From Burkholderiales bacterium (GTDB taxonomy: Bacteria > Pseudomonadota > Gammaproteobacteria > Burkholderiales > Casimicrobiaceae), in NCBI GenBank assembly GCA_017989135.1, contig JAGNQL010000011.1, positions 1 through 35,965 of the forward strand: 35,965 nt of DNA, written 5' to 3'. The translations under genes and the position numbers were made by a program. Shown here piece by piece: positions 7,513 to 16,147 of this stretch. Position 1 is the first letter of the stretch. Every line of letters begins with the position of its first letter. The notes under the pieces were generated by a model. It searched no databases and had not been told where the DNA came from. It saw nothing but the letters and a program-made list of their open reading frames with translations.

Positions 7513-8156
7513 ACACCGAGAAGCGCTATCGCATTTACGCAACGCTGGCGAGAGGCAACCCGAATCCGAAGACCGAGCTGGAATTTGGTAACCCGTTTCA
7601 ATTGCTGATCGCTGTCTTGCTCTCCGCCCAAGCCACGGATAAATCAGTCAACGCCGCAACGCGACGATTTTTTCCAACGGTCAAAACCCCCGCCGATCTG
7701 CTCGCGATGGGTGAAGCTAATCTCGCCGACATGATCAAAACGATCGGCCTCTTTCGCAACAAAGCGAAGAACGCGATCGCCACCGCCCGGCAACTCATCA
7801 CATTGCACGGTGGTGAAGTGCCCCACGACCGCGCGGCGCTCGAAGCGCTGCCCGGCGTCGGCCGAAAAACCGCAAACGTCGTGCTCAACGAAGCGTTCGG
7901 CGAAGCCACGCTCGCCGTCGACACCCACGTCTTTCGCGTCGCCAATCGAATGAAGCTCGCGCCGGGAAAAACGGTCGATGAAGTAGAGCGCAAACTGATG
8001 AAATTCACGCCGCCAGAATTTTTGCGCGGCGCGCATCACTGGCTCATCCTGCACGGACGCTACACCTGTGTGGCACGCAATCCCAAGTGCGGCATTTGCC
8101 CTGTGTTTGATGACTGCGAGTTCACAGGCAAGACGAAGTCAGAACCATTCCCGTAG
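7509..8156 (+). CDS. nth: Endonuclease III (DNA glycosylase/AP lyase)
   Basis: The 215-residue base-excision repair enzyme removes oxidised pyrimidines and cleaves the abasic site. The helix-hairpin-helix 'LPGVGRKTANVV' contains the catalytic Lys120. Asp138 ('VDTHVFRVANR') is the second catalytic residue, and both numbers equal those of the E. coli enzyme. The 4Fe-4S cluster ligands are Cys187, Cys194, Cys197 and Cys203 (CX6CX2CX5C). Translation is coupled to rnfB by an ATGA overlap. Length and motifs are complete, so it should be active. Confidence 0.98.
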   Translation: MNTEKRYRIYATLARGNPNPKTELEFGNPFQLLIAVLLSAQATDKSVNAATRRFFPTVKTPADLLAMGEANLADMIKTIGLFRNKAKNAIATARQLITLHGGEVPHDRAALEALPGVGRKTANVVLNEAFGEATLAVDTHVFRVANRMKLAPGKTVDEVERKLMKFTPPEFLRGAHHWLILHGRYTCVARNPKCGICPVFDDCEFTGKTKSEPFP

Positions 8157-8169
8157 CGATTCAAAAAAA

Positions 8170-8607
8170 ATGTACAACCCCTCTCGCGATCAAGCCCGGC
8201 AATTTTTCATCGACACTTGGGCAAAGTTTCAGCGCCACGACGCGCTCACGCCGCTTGAAGAAAAGACCGCTGCGATCATCGCGCTGCATCCGGAATATCA
8301 CCGCGTATTGCAAAACCCAGAATCGTTCATTACGACCGATTGGCGACCTGAATCGGGCGACATCAATCCGTTCATGCATCTCGGGTTTCACCTTGCGATT
8401 CAAGAGCAGCTCGATATTGACCAACCGCACGGCATTCGCGCCATTCACGGCCAGCTTGCGGGCAAACACGACGACCCACATGCCGCGACGCACGAAATTC
8501 TCGAATGCCTCGGCGAGACGCTCTGGCAATCACAGCGCACAGGCACCCCGCTCGACGGCGCGCTCTACTTGAGTTTGCTCAAAGCGCGCGTTCCGTCGCA
8601 GCAATAG
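8170..8607 (+). CDS. DUF1841 family protein
   Basis: A 145-residue cytoplasmic protein of unknown function. The start at 8170 gives the family's usual N-terminus ('MYNPSRDQARQFFIDTW'); the frame is open further upstream but that part overlaps nth. Conserved-looking stretches are 'LTPLEEKTAAIIALHPEYH', 'NPFMHLGFHLAIQEQ' and 'HDDPHAATHEILECLGETLW', rich in His, Asp and Glu, which could bind a metal (inference). It sits 13 bases after nth and is probably co-transcribed with rnfB-nth. Confidence 0.88.
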   Translation: MYNPSRDQARQFFIDTWAKFQRHDALTPLEEKTAAIIALHPEYHRVLQNPESFITTDWRPESGDINPFMHLGFHLAIQEQLDIDQPHGIRAIHGQLAGKHDDPHAATHEILECLGETLWQSQRTGTPLDGALYLSLLKARVPSQQ

Positions 8608-8634
8608 CCACCGCAGCATTGGTTTTTTGACATC

Positions 8635-8750
8635 AGCTTTTAGGCGCCAACGACCAGCGGGTGGTCGTTTTCCCCAATTTATCGCAATAGTCGACTTAGC
8701 AAGAATTTTTCACGAAACGTCCACCCGCTAGTCGTCGGCGAGGTGTTCAG
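8635..8750. repeat. 116-bp palindromic intergenic element, copy B
   Basis: The left end AGCTTTT is at 8635-8641. The left hairpin 8649-8669 has a perfect 7-bp stem AACGACC / GGTCGTT. The centre GTCGAC is at 8690-8695. The right hairpin block 8716-8736 is the inverted counterpart (AACGTCCACC...AGTCGTC). The layout is 14-21-20-6-20-21-14. The right end is diverged and overlaps the stop codon of the yggU gene (8747-8749). It lies between two converging genes. Confidence 0.85.
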
Positions 8751-9043
8751 AGGGAAAGTTGTTGCAGAGCATTTTCTGCGGTGATGCCCGTCACGCGTAA
8801 CCGCTTGCGGCGATTGGTGTCGCCCGAAATTAGCGTGACTTTACTTTTGCTCACTGCGCAACGCTCGGCCAAGAATGCGATGACGGCGGCGTTGGCTTTG
8901 CCGTCAAGCGGCGGCGCGTTGATGCGCAGTTTCAGCGCGCCGTCGTGCTCGCCGGACACTTCCGTGGTTTTCGCTCCGGGCTGTACGTAGACCGAGATTT
9001 CCACACCACCCGCAGAGTCGCGCAGCCACGCCGGGAGTGTCAT
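8747..9043 (-). CDS. YggU / DUF167 family protein
   Basis: A 98-residue small protein of the YggU (DUF167) family, whose structure is known but whose function is not. Family features are 'VYVQPGAKTTEVSGEHDG', 'LKLRINAPPLDGKANAAVIAFLA' and 'KVTLISGDTNRRKRLRV'. I started at 9043 (MTLPAWLRDS), the family's normal N-terminus; the longer frame would overlap proC. It is the third gene of a yggS-proC-yggU minus-strand operon, 25 bases after proC. The last codons overlap repeat copy B. Confidence 0.9.
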   Translation of the reverse strand: MTLPAWLRDSAGGVEISVYVQPGAKTTEVSGEHDGALKLRINAPPLDGKANAAVIAFLAERCAVSKSKVTLISGDTNRRKRLRVTGITAENALQQLSL

Positions 9044-9068
9044 ACGTCGTCTCTGGCGCAGTGTTGCA

Positions 9069-9881
9069 CTACGCTTTGTCGAGCAGGTCGCCCAGCTCCG
9101 CGCCACGATCGCGCGCCGCGCGCACCGCATCAACGTACGCCGCTTGCACACCGCGCTCGGCGATCACCGCGAGCGCGGCAGCAGTTGTGCCACCCTTCGA
9201 CGTTACGCGTTCGCGCAAGACGCTGGGGCTCTCGGTGGAGGCTTCAGCCAGCGCGGTCGAGCCCTTCATCGTTGCGAGCACCAGCGTGCGCGCATCCGCG
9301 GCACTAAAACCTACGCCCTCGGCTGCTGCGAGCATCGATTCGATGAAGTGAAAAACGTACGCTGGGCCGCTGCCGGAAACGGCAGTGACTGCATCAATCA
9401 TCGCCTCGCTCTCCGCGCGCACGACCGGTCCGGTGGACCGCATGAGCTCCGTCGCCGTGGCAACGTCGTCCGCCGCAAGCGTCGGCGCAGCGTAGAGCCC
9501 TGTGATGCCCTGCCCGATGAGCGCAGGCGTGTTCGGCATCGTGCGCACAATTCGCGCGTGCCCGCCCAGCCAGCGCGCGATGGTGCCTGCGCGCGTCCCA
9601 GCCGCGATACTCACGATCAGCTCGCCACGCAGATGTGGCAACAACTCGCTGCACACCTCTTTAAGTACCTGCGGCTTCACCGCGAGCACCACCGCGTCAG
9701 CGCCGTCGATGGCCGCGCGGTTTGCGGCTTCGTGAACGACAACGTTCAGCGTTGAAAGCTTCTCACGCGCCGGCGCGAACGGCTCAATGATGTGACAGGA
9801 GAGCTTTGGATGCTTTTTGATGAGCCCCGCAAGCATCGCGCTCGCCATGTTGCCGCCGCCGACGAAACAGATTTTTTTCAT
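9069..9881 (-). CDS. proC: Pyrroline-5-carboxylate reductase
   Basis: The 270-residue enzyme makes the last step of proline synthesis, reducing 1-pyrroline-5-carboxylate with NAD(P)H. The Rossmann motif 'ICFVGGGNMASAMLAGL' opens the protein, followed by 'VVLAVKPQVLKEV' and 'RTMPNTPALIGQGITGL'. The C-terminal dimerisation domain has the signature 'SGSGPAYVFHFIESM' and 'LRERVTSKGGTTAAAL'. The start at 9881 puts the Rossmann strand directly at the N-terminus; a GTG five codons upstream (9896) is possible. It follows yggS with a short gap, a widely conserved pairing. Confidence 0.97.
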   Translation of the reverse strand: MKKICFVGGGNMASAMLAGLIKKHPKLSCHIIEPFAPAREKLSTLNVVVHEAANRAAIDGADAVVLAVKPQVLKEVCSELLPHLRGELIVSIAAGTRAGTIARWLGGHARIVRTMPNTPALIGQGITGLYAAPTLAADDVATATELMRSTGPVVRAESEAMIDAVTAVSGSGPAYVFHFIESMLAAAEGVGFSAADARTLVLATMKGSTALAEASTESPSVLRERVTSKGGTTAAALAVIAERGVQAAYVDAVRAARDRGAELGDLLDKA

Positions 9882-9897
9882 TGCAATTGCATTCACA

Positions 9898-10617
9898 TTA
9901 ATTCGCTACCCGCGCCCCGAACAGGGCCGTTCCAACACGCACCATGGTCGAGCCGCACGCTACGGCTATTTCGAGATCGTCCGACATTCCCATCGACAAC
10001 GTATCCATGCCCTGCACCGCTGTGCGCGCCTGTGCGTACAAGCCAGCGAGCAACGAAAACTGCGCTCGCGTCGCCTCGGCGCCTACATCGGGCTCTGGCA
10101 TACCCATGACGCCACGCACGCGAATGCCGGGTAGCTGACTCACCGCTACCGCGAGTGCCACGGTTTCTACTGGCTCACAGCCGCTCTTAGAGGCCTCGCC
10201 ACTGATGTTGACTTGAATGCACACGTTCAGCGGTGGCATGGCCGCAGGACGCTGAGCCGAGAGTCGCTCGGCAATTTTGAGGCGATCCACCGAGTGCACC
10301 CAATGCGCGCACTCGGCAACCACACGGGTTTTGTTCGATTGCAAGGGGCCGATGAGGTGCCACTGAACGCCTGACAGGTCAGAAAGGTCCCGCACCTTCG
10401 CTTCTAGCTCCTGCACATAGTTTTCGCCAAAATCGCGCTGCCCGGCCGCGTAAAGCGCACGAATTTTCGCGATGGGCTGCACTTTGCTCACAGCCAAGAG
10501 CTGCACACTGTCGGCGGCACGCCCAGTGCGTTCCGTGGCCGCGGCGATGCGTCCATACAGCGCAGCGAGCCGAGCGAGCGATTCGTCAGCTTGCAGTGGG
10601 TTAGAGCTTGCAGTCAT
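9898..10617 (-). CDS. YggS family PLP homeostasis protein
   Basis: A 239-residue cytosolic protein that binds pyridoxal phosphate without known enzymatic activity and helps PLP and amino-acid homeostasis (PLPBP/YggS family). Lys45 in 'LLAVSKVQP' is the PLP lysine. 'FGENYVQELEAK', 'WHLIGPLQSNK', 'VNISGEASKSG' and 'LSMGMSDDLEIAVACGSTMVRVG' are strong family signatures, the last binding the phosphate. The start is the ATG at 10617; a GTG at 10635 adds six residues. Divergent from pilT, as often in proteobacteria. Confidence 0.95.
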   Translation of the reverse strand: MTASSNPLQADESLARLAALYGRIAAATERTGRAADSVQLLAVSKVQPIAKIRALYAAGQRDFGENYVQELEAKVRDLSDLSGVQWHLIGPLQSNKTRVVAECAHWVHSVDRLKIAERLSAQRPAAMPPLNVCIQVNISGEASKSGCEPVETVALAVAVSQLPGIRVRGVMGMPEPDVGAEATRAQFSLLAGLYAQARTAVQGMDTLSMGMSDDLEIAVACGSTMVRVGTALFGARVAN

Positions 10618-10700
10618 AATGGCAACGTCATGCACAATGTAGAAAATTAGCCGTAGCGGCTCGCGGTAGCGCGAACGTACGGGGGCAAAGGATTATAGGG

Positions 10701-11741
10701 ATGGATATTGCAGAGCTTCTTGCGTTCTCGGTAAAGAACACCGCGTCCGACTTGCATTTGTCGGCGGGTCTGCCACCGATGCTGCGAGTGCACGGCGACA
10801 TGCGCCGCATCAACCTTCCTGCGATGGATCACAAAGATGTGCATAGCCTCGTCTACGACATCATGTCAGACGCGCAGCGAAAAGTTTTCGAAGAGAACCT
10901 TGAAGTCGATTTCTCGTTCGAGATTCCCAACCTCGCCCGCTTTCGCGTAAACGCCTTCAATCAAGATCGCGGCGCGGCAGCCGTCTTTCGTACGATTCCA
11001 TCGCGTGTACTCACGCTCGAGGATCTGGCTGCGCCAAAAATATTCTCCGAACTGGCTATGAAGCCGCGCGGATTGGTGCTCGTAACAGGTCCGACTGGCT
11101 CCGGAAAGTCGACCACGCTCGCGGCGATGGTGAATCACGCCAACGAAAACATCATGGGACACATCCTCACCGTTGAGGATCCGATCGAATTCGTGCACGA
11201 GAGCAAGAAGTGTTTGATCAACCAGCGTGAACTCGGCGAGCAAACGTTGTCGTTTTCCAACGCGTTGCGTTCCGCCCTTCGTGAAGACCCGGACATCATT
11301 TTGATCGGCGAGATGCGCGACCTCGAGACCATTCGCCTCGCACTCACCGCAGCCGAAACTGGCCACTTGGTGTTCGGCACGTTGCACACGTCTTCCGCCG
11401 CGAAAACCATCGACCGTATCGTCGACGTCTTCCCCGCCGCCGAAAAAGACATGACGCGCTCCATGCTCTCAGAATCATTGGTTGCGGTGATCTCGCAATC
11501 ACTCATTAAGCGCAAAGACGGCAGCGGCCGAATCGCTGCGCACGAAATTATGATCGGGAACTCTGCGATCCGAAATCTCATCCGCGAAAACAAGATTGCC
11601 CAGATGTACTCGGTGATTCAAACGAGCCTTGGCCAAGGCATGCAAACACTTGATCAATGCCTCGAAGAACTTGTTCGCCGCAACCTCATCAACAATGCCG
11701 AAGCCAGACTGAGCGCCCGTCAGCCTGAGATGTTCGCTTAA
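10701..11741 (+). CDS. pilT: Type IV pilus retraction ATPase PilT
   Basis: The 346-residue hexameric motor depolymerises type IV pili to power twitching and DNA uptake. The N-terminal PAS-like domain begins 'MDIAELLAFSVKNTASDLHLS'. Walker A 'GPTGSGKST' has Lys136, the Asp box lies in 'TVEDPIEFVHE', Walker B is 'DIILIGEMRDLETI', and the His box is in 'GHLVFGTLHT'. The C-terminal retraction-type motif 'AIRNLIRENKIAQMYSVIQTS' matches the conserved AIRNLIRE. pilU follows after 37 bases. The pilus structural genes are not in the window. Confidence 0.98.
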   Translation: MDIAELLAFSVKNTASDLHLSAGLPPMLRVHGDMRRINLPAMDHKDVHSLVYDIMSDAQRKVFEENLEVDFSFEIPNLARFRVNAFNQDRGAAAVFRTIPSRVLTLEDLAAPKIFSELAMKPRGLVLVTGPTGSGKSTTLAAMVNHANENIMGHILTVEDPIEFVHESKKCLINQRELGEQTLSFSNALRSALREDPDIILIGEMRDLETIRLALTAAETGHLVFGTLHTSSAAKTIDRIVDVFPAAEKDMTRSMLSESLVAVISQSLIKRKDGSGRIAAHEIMIGNSAIRNLIRENKIAQMYSVIQTSLGQGMQTLDQCLEELVRRNLINNAEARLSARQPEMFA

Positions 11742-11778
11742 TCGCAGCATACGAAAAAGCGACGAAAGAGACCACACT

Positions 11779-12918
11779 ATGGAACGCGAACAAGCTACCC
11801 CGTTTATCAATTCGCTACTGCTCATGATGGTGCAGAAAGGCGCGTCCGACTTGTTCTTGACGGCGGGCTTTCCGCCGGCGTTAAAGATCGACGGCGAGAT
11901 CACGCCAGTCTCAAAAACCGCGCTTTCGCCGCTACACACGCTCACGCTCGCTCGATCGATCATGAACGACAAGCAGGCGGCTGAATTCGAGCGATCCAGC
12001 GAATGCAATTTCGCGATCAACCCTCCAGGTACCGGTCGCTTCCGTTGCAGTGCGTTTATGCAGCAAAACCATGTCGGCGTGGTGATTCGTACGATTAACA
12101 CGACGATTCCACGTTTTGAAGAATTGATGTTGCCGCCGATCCTGCGTGACATCGTCATGGCTAAGCGTGGGCTCGTGATTTTTGTGGGCGCGACGGGTAG
12201 TGGTAAGTCCACGTCGATGGCCGCGATGATCGATCATCGCAATCGCAATTCGCGTGGCCACATCGTGACCATTGAAGACCCGATTGAATTCGTGCACGAG
12301 CATCGCAATTGCATCATCACGCAACGTGAAATCGGCACTGACACTGAGAACTGGGGCGTCGCTCTGCGCAACAGCCTGCGCCAAGCGCCAGACGTCATCA
12401 CCATCGGCGAAATCCGCGACCGCGACGCGATGGATCATGCGATCACATTCGCCGAAACCGGCCACTTGTGCATTGCCACGCTTCACGCGAATAACACCAA
12501 TCAAGCGCTGGATCGCATCATCAACTTCTTCCCGGAAGAGCGTCGCCAGCAACTGCTCATGGACCTGTCGCTCAACCTGCGCTCGTTCGTTTCGCAACGG
12601 CTAATCCCGAAGCGCGACGGCAAAGGTCGTGTGCCCGCCGTTGAAGTGCTGCTGAACTCGCCGCTCATCGCTGATTTGATTTTCAAAGGCGACGTGAGCG
12701 AAATCAAAGAGATCATGAAAAAGTCCACTGAGCTGGGCATGCAAACGTTCGATCAGGCACTATTCCAATTGCACGAAGCGGGTCATATCAGCTACGAAGA
12801 TGCTCTGCGAAACGCCGACAGCGTGAACGACCTACGTCTACGCATCAAACTCGAAGGACACGAGGCGAAGGGGCGCAACATATTGGCCGGGCTTGAGCAC
12901 CTTGATATGGTCAAGTGA
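11779..12918 (+). CDS. pilU: Type IV pilus retraction ATPase PilU
   Basis: A 379-residue PilT paralogue that assists retraction and generally depends on PilT. Walker A 'GATGSGKST' has Lys143. 'TIEDPIEFVHEH', Walker B 'DVITIGEIRDRDAM' and 'GHLCIATLHANN' follow. The C-terminal part ('LIADLIFKGDVSEIKEIMKKS') and the extra tail to 'LAGLEHLDMVK' distinguish it from PilT. It is clearly in one operon with pilT; the short gap carries the purine-rich AAAGAGA as a ribosome site. Confidence 0.96.
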   Translation: MEREQATPFINSLLLMMVQKGASDLFLTAGFPPALKIDGEITPVSKTALSPLHTLTLARSIMNDKQAAEFERSSECNFAINPPGTGRFRCSAFMQQNHVGVVIRTINTTIPRFEELMLPPILRDIVMAKRGLVIFVGATGSGKSTSMAAMIDHRNRNSRGHIVTIEDPIEFVHEHRNCIITQREIGTDTENWGVALRNSLRQAPDVITIGEIRDRDAMDHAITFAETGHLCIATLHANNTNQALDRIINFFPEERRQQLLMDLSLNLRSFVSQRLIPKRDGKGRVPAVEVLLNSPLIADLIFKGDVSEIKEIMKKSTELGMQTFDQALFQLHEAGHISYEDALRNADSVNDLRLRIKLEGHEAKGRNILAGLEHLDMVK

Positions 12919-12999
12919 CGGCGCGCGGCAACGAGTGCCAGCGCCCACTGCGCGATACGCGTAAGCTGTGTTGCAAACCCAGTAGCACCGCTGTTATCC

Positions 13000-13899
13000 A
13001 TGAGATTTGAGAATTTCAGCGCATACGCGGCGCTCGCCAGCGCGATGATGATTGTGGGCGCCTATGTCGGGTTCTCCAAAGTGCTTGTGGCTGTGTTCCC
13101 CGTGTTTCTCTTGGCGTGGCTACGCTTCGGGATCGCTGCAGTGGCGATGGCCACTTGGGTAAAACGCGCCCCCGACGAACCAAAGCTGGACGCGCGGACA
13201 CGCCGCCTTATTTTTCTCGAATCTTTTCTCGGCAATTTTCTGTTTTCGATTTGCATGCTGTACGGCATGCGGCAAGCCAGCGCTATTTCTGCAGGCGTAG
13301 TGATGGCCTGCATTCCCGCCGCCGTCGCGCTGCTGTCGCGAGTCTTTCTGAACGAACGCTTGTCGCCGCGCACACTTGCCGCCATCGCGTTCGCGGTGCT
13401 GGGAGTCGGTCTTCTCGCGTTGTCGCGTAACGACGCTTCGGCCGATGATTCGTCATTGTTCGGCACTGCGTTGCTGATCGGCGCGGTACTGTGTGAGGCT
13501 AGCTATGTCGTGATTGGCAAGCGCCTCACGGGACAAGTTTCCCCGAAGCGCATTAGTGCGCTCATCAATTTGTGGGGACTTGCCCTGGTCACACCCCTAG
13601 GCGTGTGGGCCGCGCTTTCGTTTGATTTTCCTTCAGTGACCCTTCCGATTTGGGGAGGCCTTGCGCTGTATGCGCTGGCTGCGAGCATGTGGACGGTGTG
13701 GTTGTGGATGACGGGGCTCAAGAAAATCCCGGCGGCAAAGGCAGGCATTTTTACCGTGTTCTTGCCCATTACTTCCGCGTTAGTGGGCGTGCTATTTCTC
13801 GGGGAGCAGTTCACCCACACTCACCTTGCGGCGTTTGCCTGCGCGCTCGCGGGCGTGGTGCTGGCTACATGGCCGGTTCGCGAAAGACCGGCGCTCTGA
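13000..13899 (+). CDS. DMT/EamA family transporter
   Basis: A 299-residue inner-membrane protein with two EamA repeats of about five helices each (residues about 5-135 and 150-292), the layout of drug/metabolite exporters. Hydrophobic helices are clear, for example 'LIFLESFLGNFLFSICMLYG', 'AISAGVVMACIPAAVALLSR' and 'AAIAFAVLGVGLLALSR'. The motif 'PAAKAGIFTVFLPITSALVG' near the end of repeat two is typical. The substrate cannot be predicted. It lies 81 bases after pilU and upstream of DUF971; there is no sign that it belongs with either. Confidence 0.88.
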   Translation: MRFENFSAYAALASAMMIVGAYVGFSKVLVAVFPVFLLAWLRFGIAAVAMATWVKRAPDEPKLDARTRRLIFLESFLGNFLFSICMLYGMRQASAISAGVVMACIPAAVALLSRVFLNERLSPRTLAAIAFAVLGVGLLALSRNDASADDSSLFGTALLIGAVLCEASYVVIGKRLTGQVSPKRISALINLWGLALVTPLGVWAALSFDFPSVTLPIWGGLALYALAASMWTVWLWMTGLKKIPAAKAGIFTVFLPITSALVGVLFLGEQFTHTHLAAFACALAGVVLATWPVRERPAL

Positions 13900-13937
13900 G
13901 AGAATACCAACCTGCTCCACTGTCTTAGATTGTTCAC

Positions 13938-14306
13938 ATGCCCGGACTCGAACCTGATACGCCCATCCCAACGGAACTCACGCTAGACCGGAAGCGCCAT
14001 GTACTTGGCCTCGCATATGGCAGTACACAGCACGAGTTGAGCTTCGAATTTTTGCGTGTGCACTCGCCCTCAGCAGAAGTGCGCGGACACGGCCCGGGCC
14101 AAGAAGTGTTGCAAGTCGGCAAGCGTGCGGTGGACATTACTGAGCTCGAACCGGTCGGCATGTACGCCGTTCGCCCCACGTTTAGCGATGGCCACAACAC
14201 GGGGCTATTTTCATGGGATTACCTGTACAAACTTTGCGCCGAAAAAGAAGCGTTATGGAGCGAATATCTCGCTCGTTTGGAGCGCGCGGGAGCCAGCCGT
14301 GACTAA
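13938..14306 (+). CDS. DUF971 domain protein
   Basis: A 122-residue protein made almost entirely of DUF971, a small fold also found at the N-terminus of gamma-butyrobetaine hydroxylases. Signatures are '[19 protein letters not shown]', '[17 protein letters not shown]' and '[22 protein letters not shown]'. Stand-alone copies next to ubiE are widespread in betaproteobacteria, but the function is not known; a role with Fe-S or ubiquinone enzymes is only suggested by context. Its last 8 bases overlap the GTG start of ubiE. Confidence 0.9.
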   Translation: MPGLEPDTPIPTELTLDRKRHVLGLAYGSTQHELSFEFLRVHSPSAEVRGHGPGQEVLQVGKRAVDITELEPVGMYAVRPTFSDGHNTGLFSWDYLYKLCAEKEALWSEYLARLERAGASRD

Positions 14307-15069
14307 TTCCACTCAGCACAACAACGGCACCGAAAATGGCACGACGCATTTCGGTTTCCAAACGGTCCCCGAAGGCGAAAAGCAGCAAAAAGTGCGCGGC
14401 GTGTTCGACTCGGTCGCGTCGAAATACGACATCATGAACGACGCGATGTCCGGCGGACTGCACCGTGTCTGGAAGCGCTTCGCCATTGGCCAGCTCGCGT
14501 TGCGGCCGGGCGAACGCGTGCTCGATTTGGCGAGCGGCACCGGGGATTTAATTCGTTTGATGAAGCCGTTGGTCGGCGCAAATGGCTTGGTGCTGCACAC
14601 CGACATTAACGCCGCGATGCTGGCAGAAGGCCGCAACAATCTGCTCGATCATGGCATCAACACCCCGACGACGCAGTGCAATGCCGAAGCGCTTCCTTTT
14701 GCCGATAAAAGTTTCGATGCCGTCACGATCGCGTTTGGTTTGCGCAATGTGACGCACAAAGATCGCGCCTTGGCGGAAATGCATCGCGTATTGAAGGTCG
14801 GTGGTCGCGCGTTGGTGCTCGAATTTTCGCGTCCCAACCCACTGCTCAAAGCGCCATACGACTGGTACTCGTTCAACATCCTGCCTAAACTGGGCGCCAA
14901 GATCGCAGGCGATGCCTCAAGTTACCAATACTTGGCAGAGAGTATTCGCATGCACCCCCCGCAAGAAGAACTGAAAACCATGTTCGAAACGGCAGGTTTT
15001 GGGCGTGTCGAGTTCTTTAACCTTACTGGCGGCATAGTTGCAGTGCATCGCGGCTATCGGCTATCCTAG
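14299..15069 (+). CDS. ubiE: Ubiquinone/menaquinone biosynthesis C-methyltransferase
   Basis: A 256-residue SAM-dependent enzyme that methylates the ring carbon of the demethylated quinol precursor. Motifs are '[25 protein letters not shown]', the SAM motif I '[11 protein letters not shown]', '[20 protein letters not shown]' and '[20 protein letters not shown]'. I used the GTG at 14299, which gives '[10 protein letters not shown]' and overlaps the DUF971 stop by 8 bases; an earlier start would run through most of DUF971. ubiJ lies two genes downstream, so this is a ubiquinone gene block. Confidence 0.96.
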   Translation: MTNSTQHNNGTENGTTHFGFQTVPEGEKQQKVRGVFDSVASKYDIMNDAMSGGLHRVWKRFAIGQLALRPGERVLDLASGTGDLIRLMKPLVGANGLVLHTDINAAMLAEGRNNLLDHGINTPTTQCNAEALPFADKSFDAVTIAFGLRNVTHKDRALAEMHRVLKVGGRALVLEFSRPNPLLKAPYDWYSFNILPKLGAKIAGDASSYQYLAESIRMHPPQEELKTMFETAGFGRVEFFNLTGGIVAVHRGYRLS

Positions 15070-15189
15070 GCAGTTGAAACGCACTTGAAAAACGCATTGA
15101 TACCCCAAAGTAGTGGTTCATGTGTAAGTGCGGTTTCTCCGTAGGTTTCACTCATTTAATTTTCGCTTTCCACACTGAGGTCAAGCACC

Positions 15190-16077
15190 ATGTTCAAAGC
15201 ACTCTCCATCGCCATCCTGGCAGCCACCGTCGCCTTCGGCGCGGCGACCGTCGAGGCAAAGAAATTTGGCGGCGGTAAATCTGTCGGCGCGCAACGCAGC
15301 TCCGTGACAGACCAAAAGGCCAACCCCGGAGCGTCCGCCGCTACCGCAGCACCTGCCACGGCAGCGGCCGCGGCGCCGGCTGCTGCGGCCGCCGCTGCAG
15401 CCAAACCGAGTCTGATGTCGCGCATGGCCGGCCCGCTCGCCGGTATCGCGGCTGGCTTGGGTCTCGCCTACCTGTTCTCCAAAATGGGGGCGGGCGGCTT
15501 CCTAGGCTTCTTGCTGATTGCTGGCTTGGTCATCGCCGCGTTGGTATGGTTTGGCCGCAAAGCGATGCAGAAACAGCAACCCGCAGCCGCGGGCGGCGCA
15601 CCGATGCCATTCGGTACGCAACCTAGCGCTCCGGCAACGCAGTACGCCGGCACGGCCGCAGGCGGCTCATCGGCTGCGCCAATGGCCGCCGGGCTTGCTG
15701 GTGGTTTCGGCATTCCAGCTGGCTTCGACAAAGCAGGCTTTGAAGAAAACGCCAAGAAGCAATTCATGGCGATGCAAGCCGCCAACGATAAGGGCGACCT
15801 CGACGAGGTGCGCAACTTCGCAACCGACGAGTTCTACAACCAAATTGCCAAGGACGTGGTCGGCGGTAACAAAGACGCAACACACGTCGACGAGTTGCAC
15901 GCCAACCTTCTGGGCATTGAAACCGAGCGCGGTCAGTACTGGGCTAGCGTTGAGTTCACCGGCAAGATGCGCGAAGACGGAATGGTGATGGGCTCCGCGT
16001 TCAGCGAAGTTTGGAATCTCGTTAAGCCTGTTGACGGCAGCAAAGGCTGGTTGGTTGCTGGTATTCAGCAAGCCTAG
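15190..16077 (+). CDS. Tim44-like domain membrane protein
   Basis: A 295-residue protein with a signal peptide or anchor (residues 1-22). It then has an Ala/Pro-rich linker, two hydrophobic helices (about 78-98 and 101-122, 'GFLGFLLIAGLVIAALVWFG'), and a C-terminal Tim44-like domain (about 180-293, 'QFMAMQAANDKGDLDEVRNFATDEFYNQI'). This domain resembles that of mitochondrial Tim44 and MRPL45. Bacterial copies sit with ubiE and ubiJ in this group, and a role at the membrane is likely but not known. Compositional bias is strong (A, G) between residues 45 and 75. A terminator follows. Confidence 0.88.
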   Translation: MFKALSIAILAATVAFGAATVEAKKFGGGKSVGAQRSSVTDQKANPGASAATAAPATAAAAAPAAAAAAAAKPSLMSRMAGPLAGIAAGLGLAYLFSKMGAGGFLGFLLIAGLVIAALVWFGRKAMQKQQPAAAGGAPMPFGTQPSAPATQYAGTAAGGSSAAPMAAGLAGGFGIPAGFDKAGFEENAKKQFMAMQAANDKGDLDEVRNFATDEFYNQIAKDVVGGNKDATHVDELHANLLGIETERGQYWASVEFTGKMREDGMVMGSAFSEVWNLVKPVDGSKGWLVAGIQQA

Positions 16078-16094
16078 TCTCCGTCTCACATAGC

Positions 16095-16125
16095 AAAAAG
16101 GCCGACGATTCGTCGGCCTTTTTTT
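16095..16125 (+). terminator. Rho-independent terminator after the Tim44-like gene
   Basis: Stem AAAAAGGCCGACG / CGTCGGCC with loop ATT, followed by seven T. A strong intrinsic terminator 17 bases after the stop, so ubiJ (16148) must have its own promoter or depend on read-through. Confidence 0.95.
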
Positions 16126-16147
16126 ATTTCAGAAGATAATTGCTTCT

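Noticed and set aside
12926-12963. A possible sixth repeat copy after pilU (AACGAGTGCC...AAGCT)
   Set aside because: Spacing from the hairpin-like block to the AAGCT end is 38 rather than 35 bases, the arms do not pair, and no central YTCGAC lies at the right distance.
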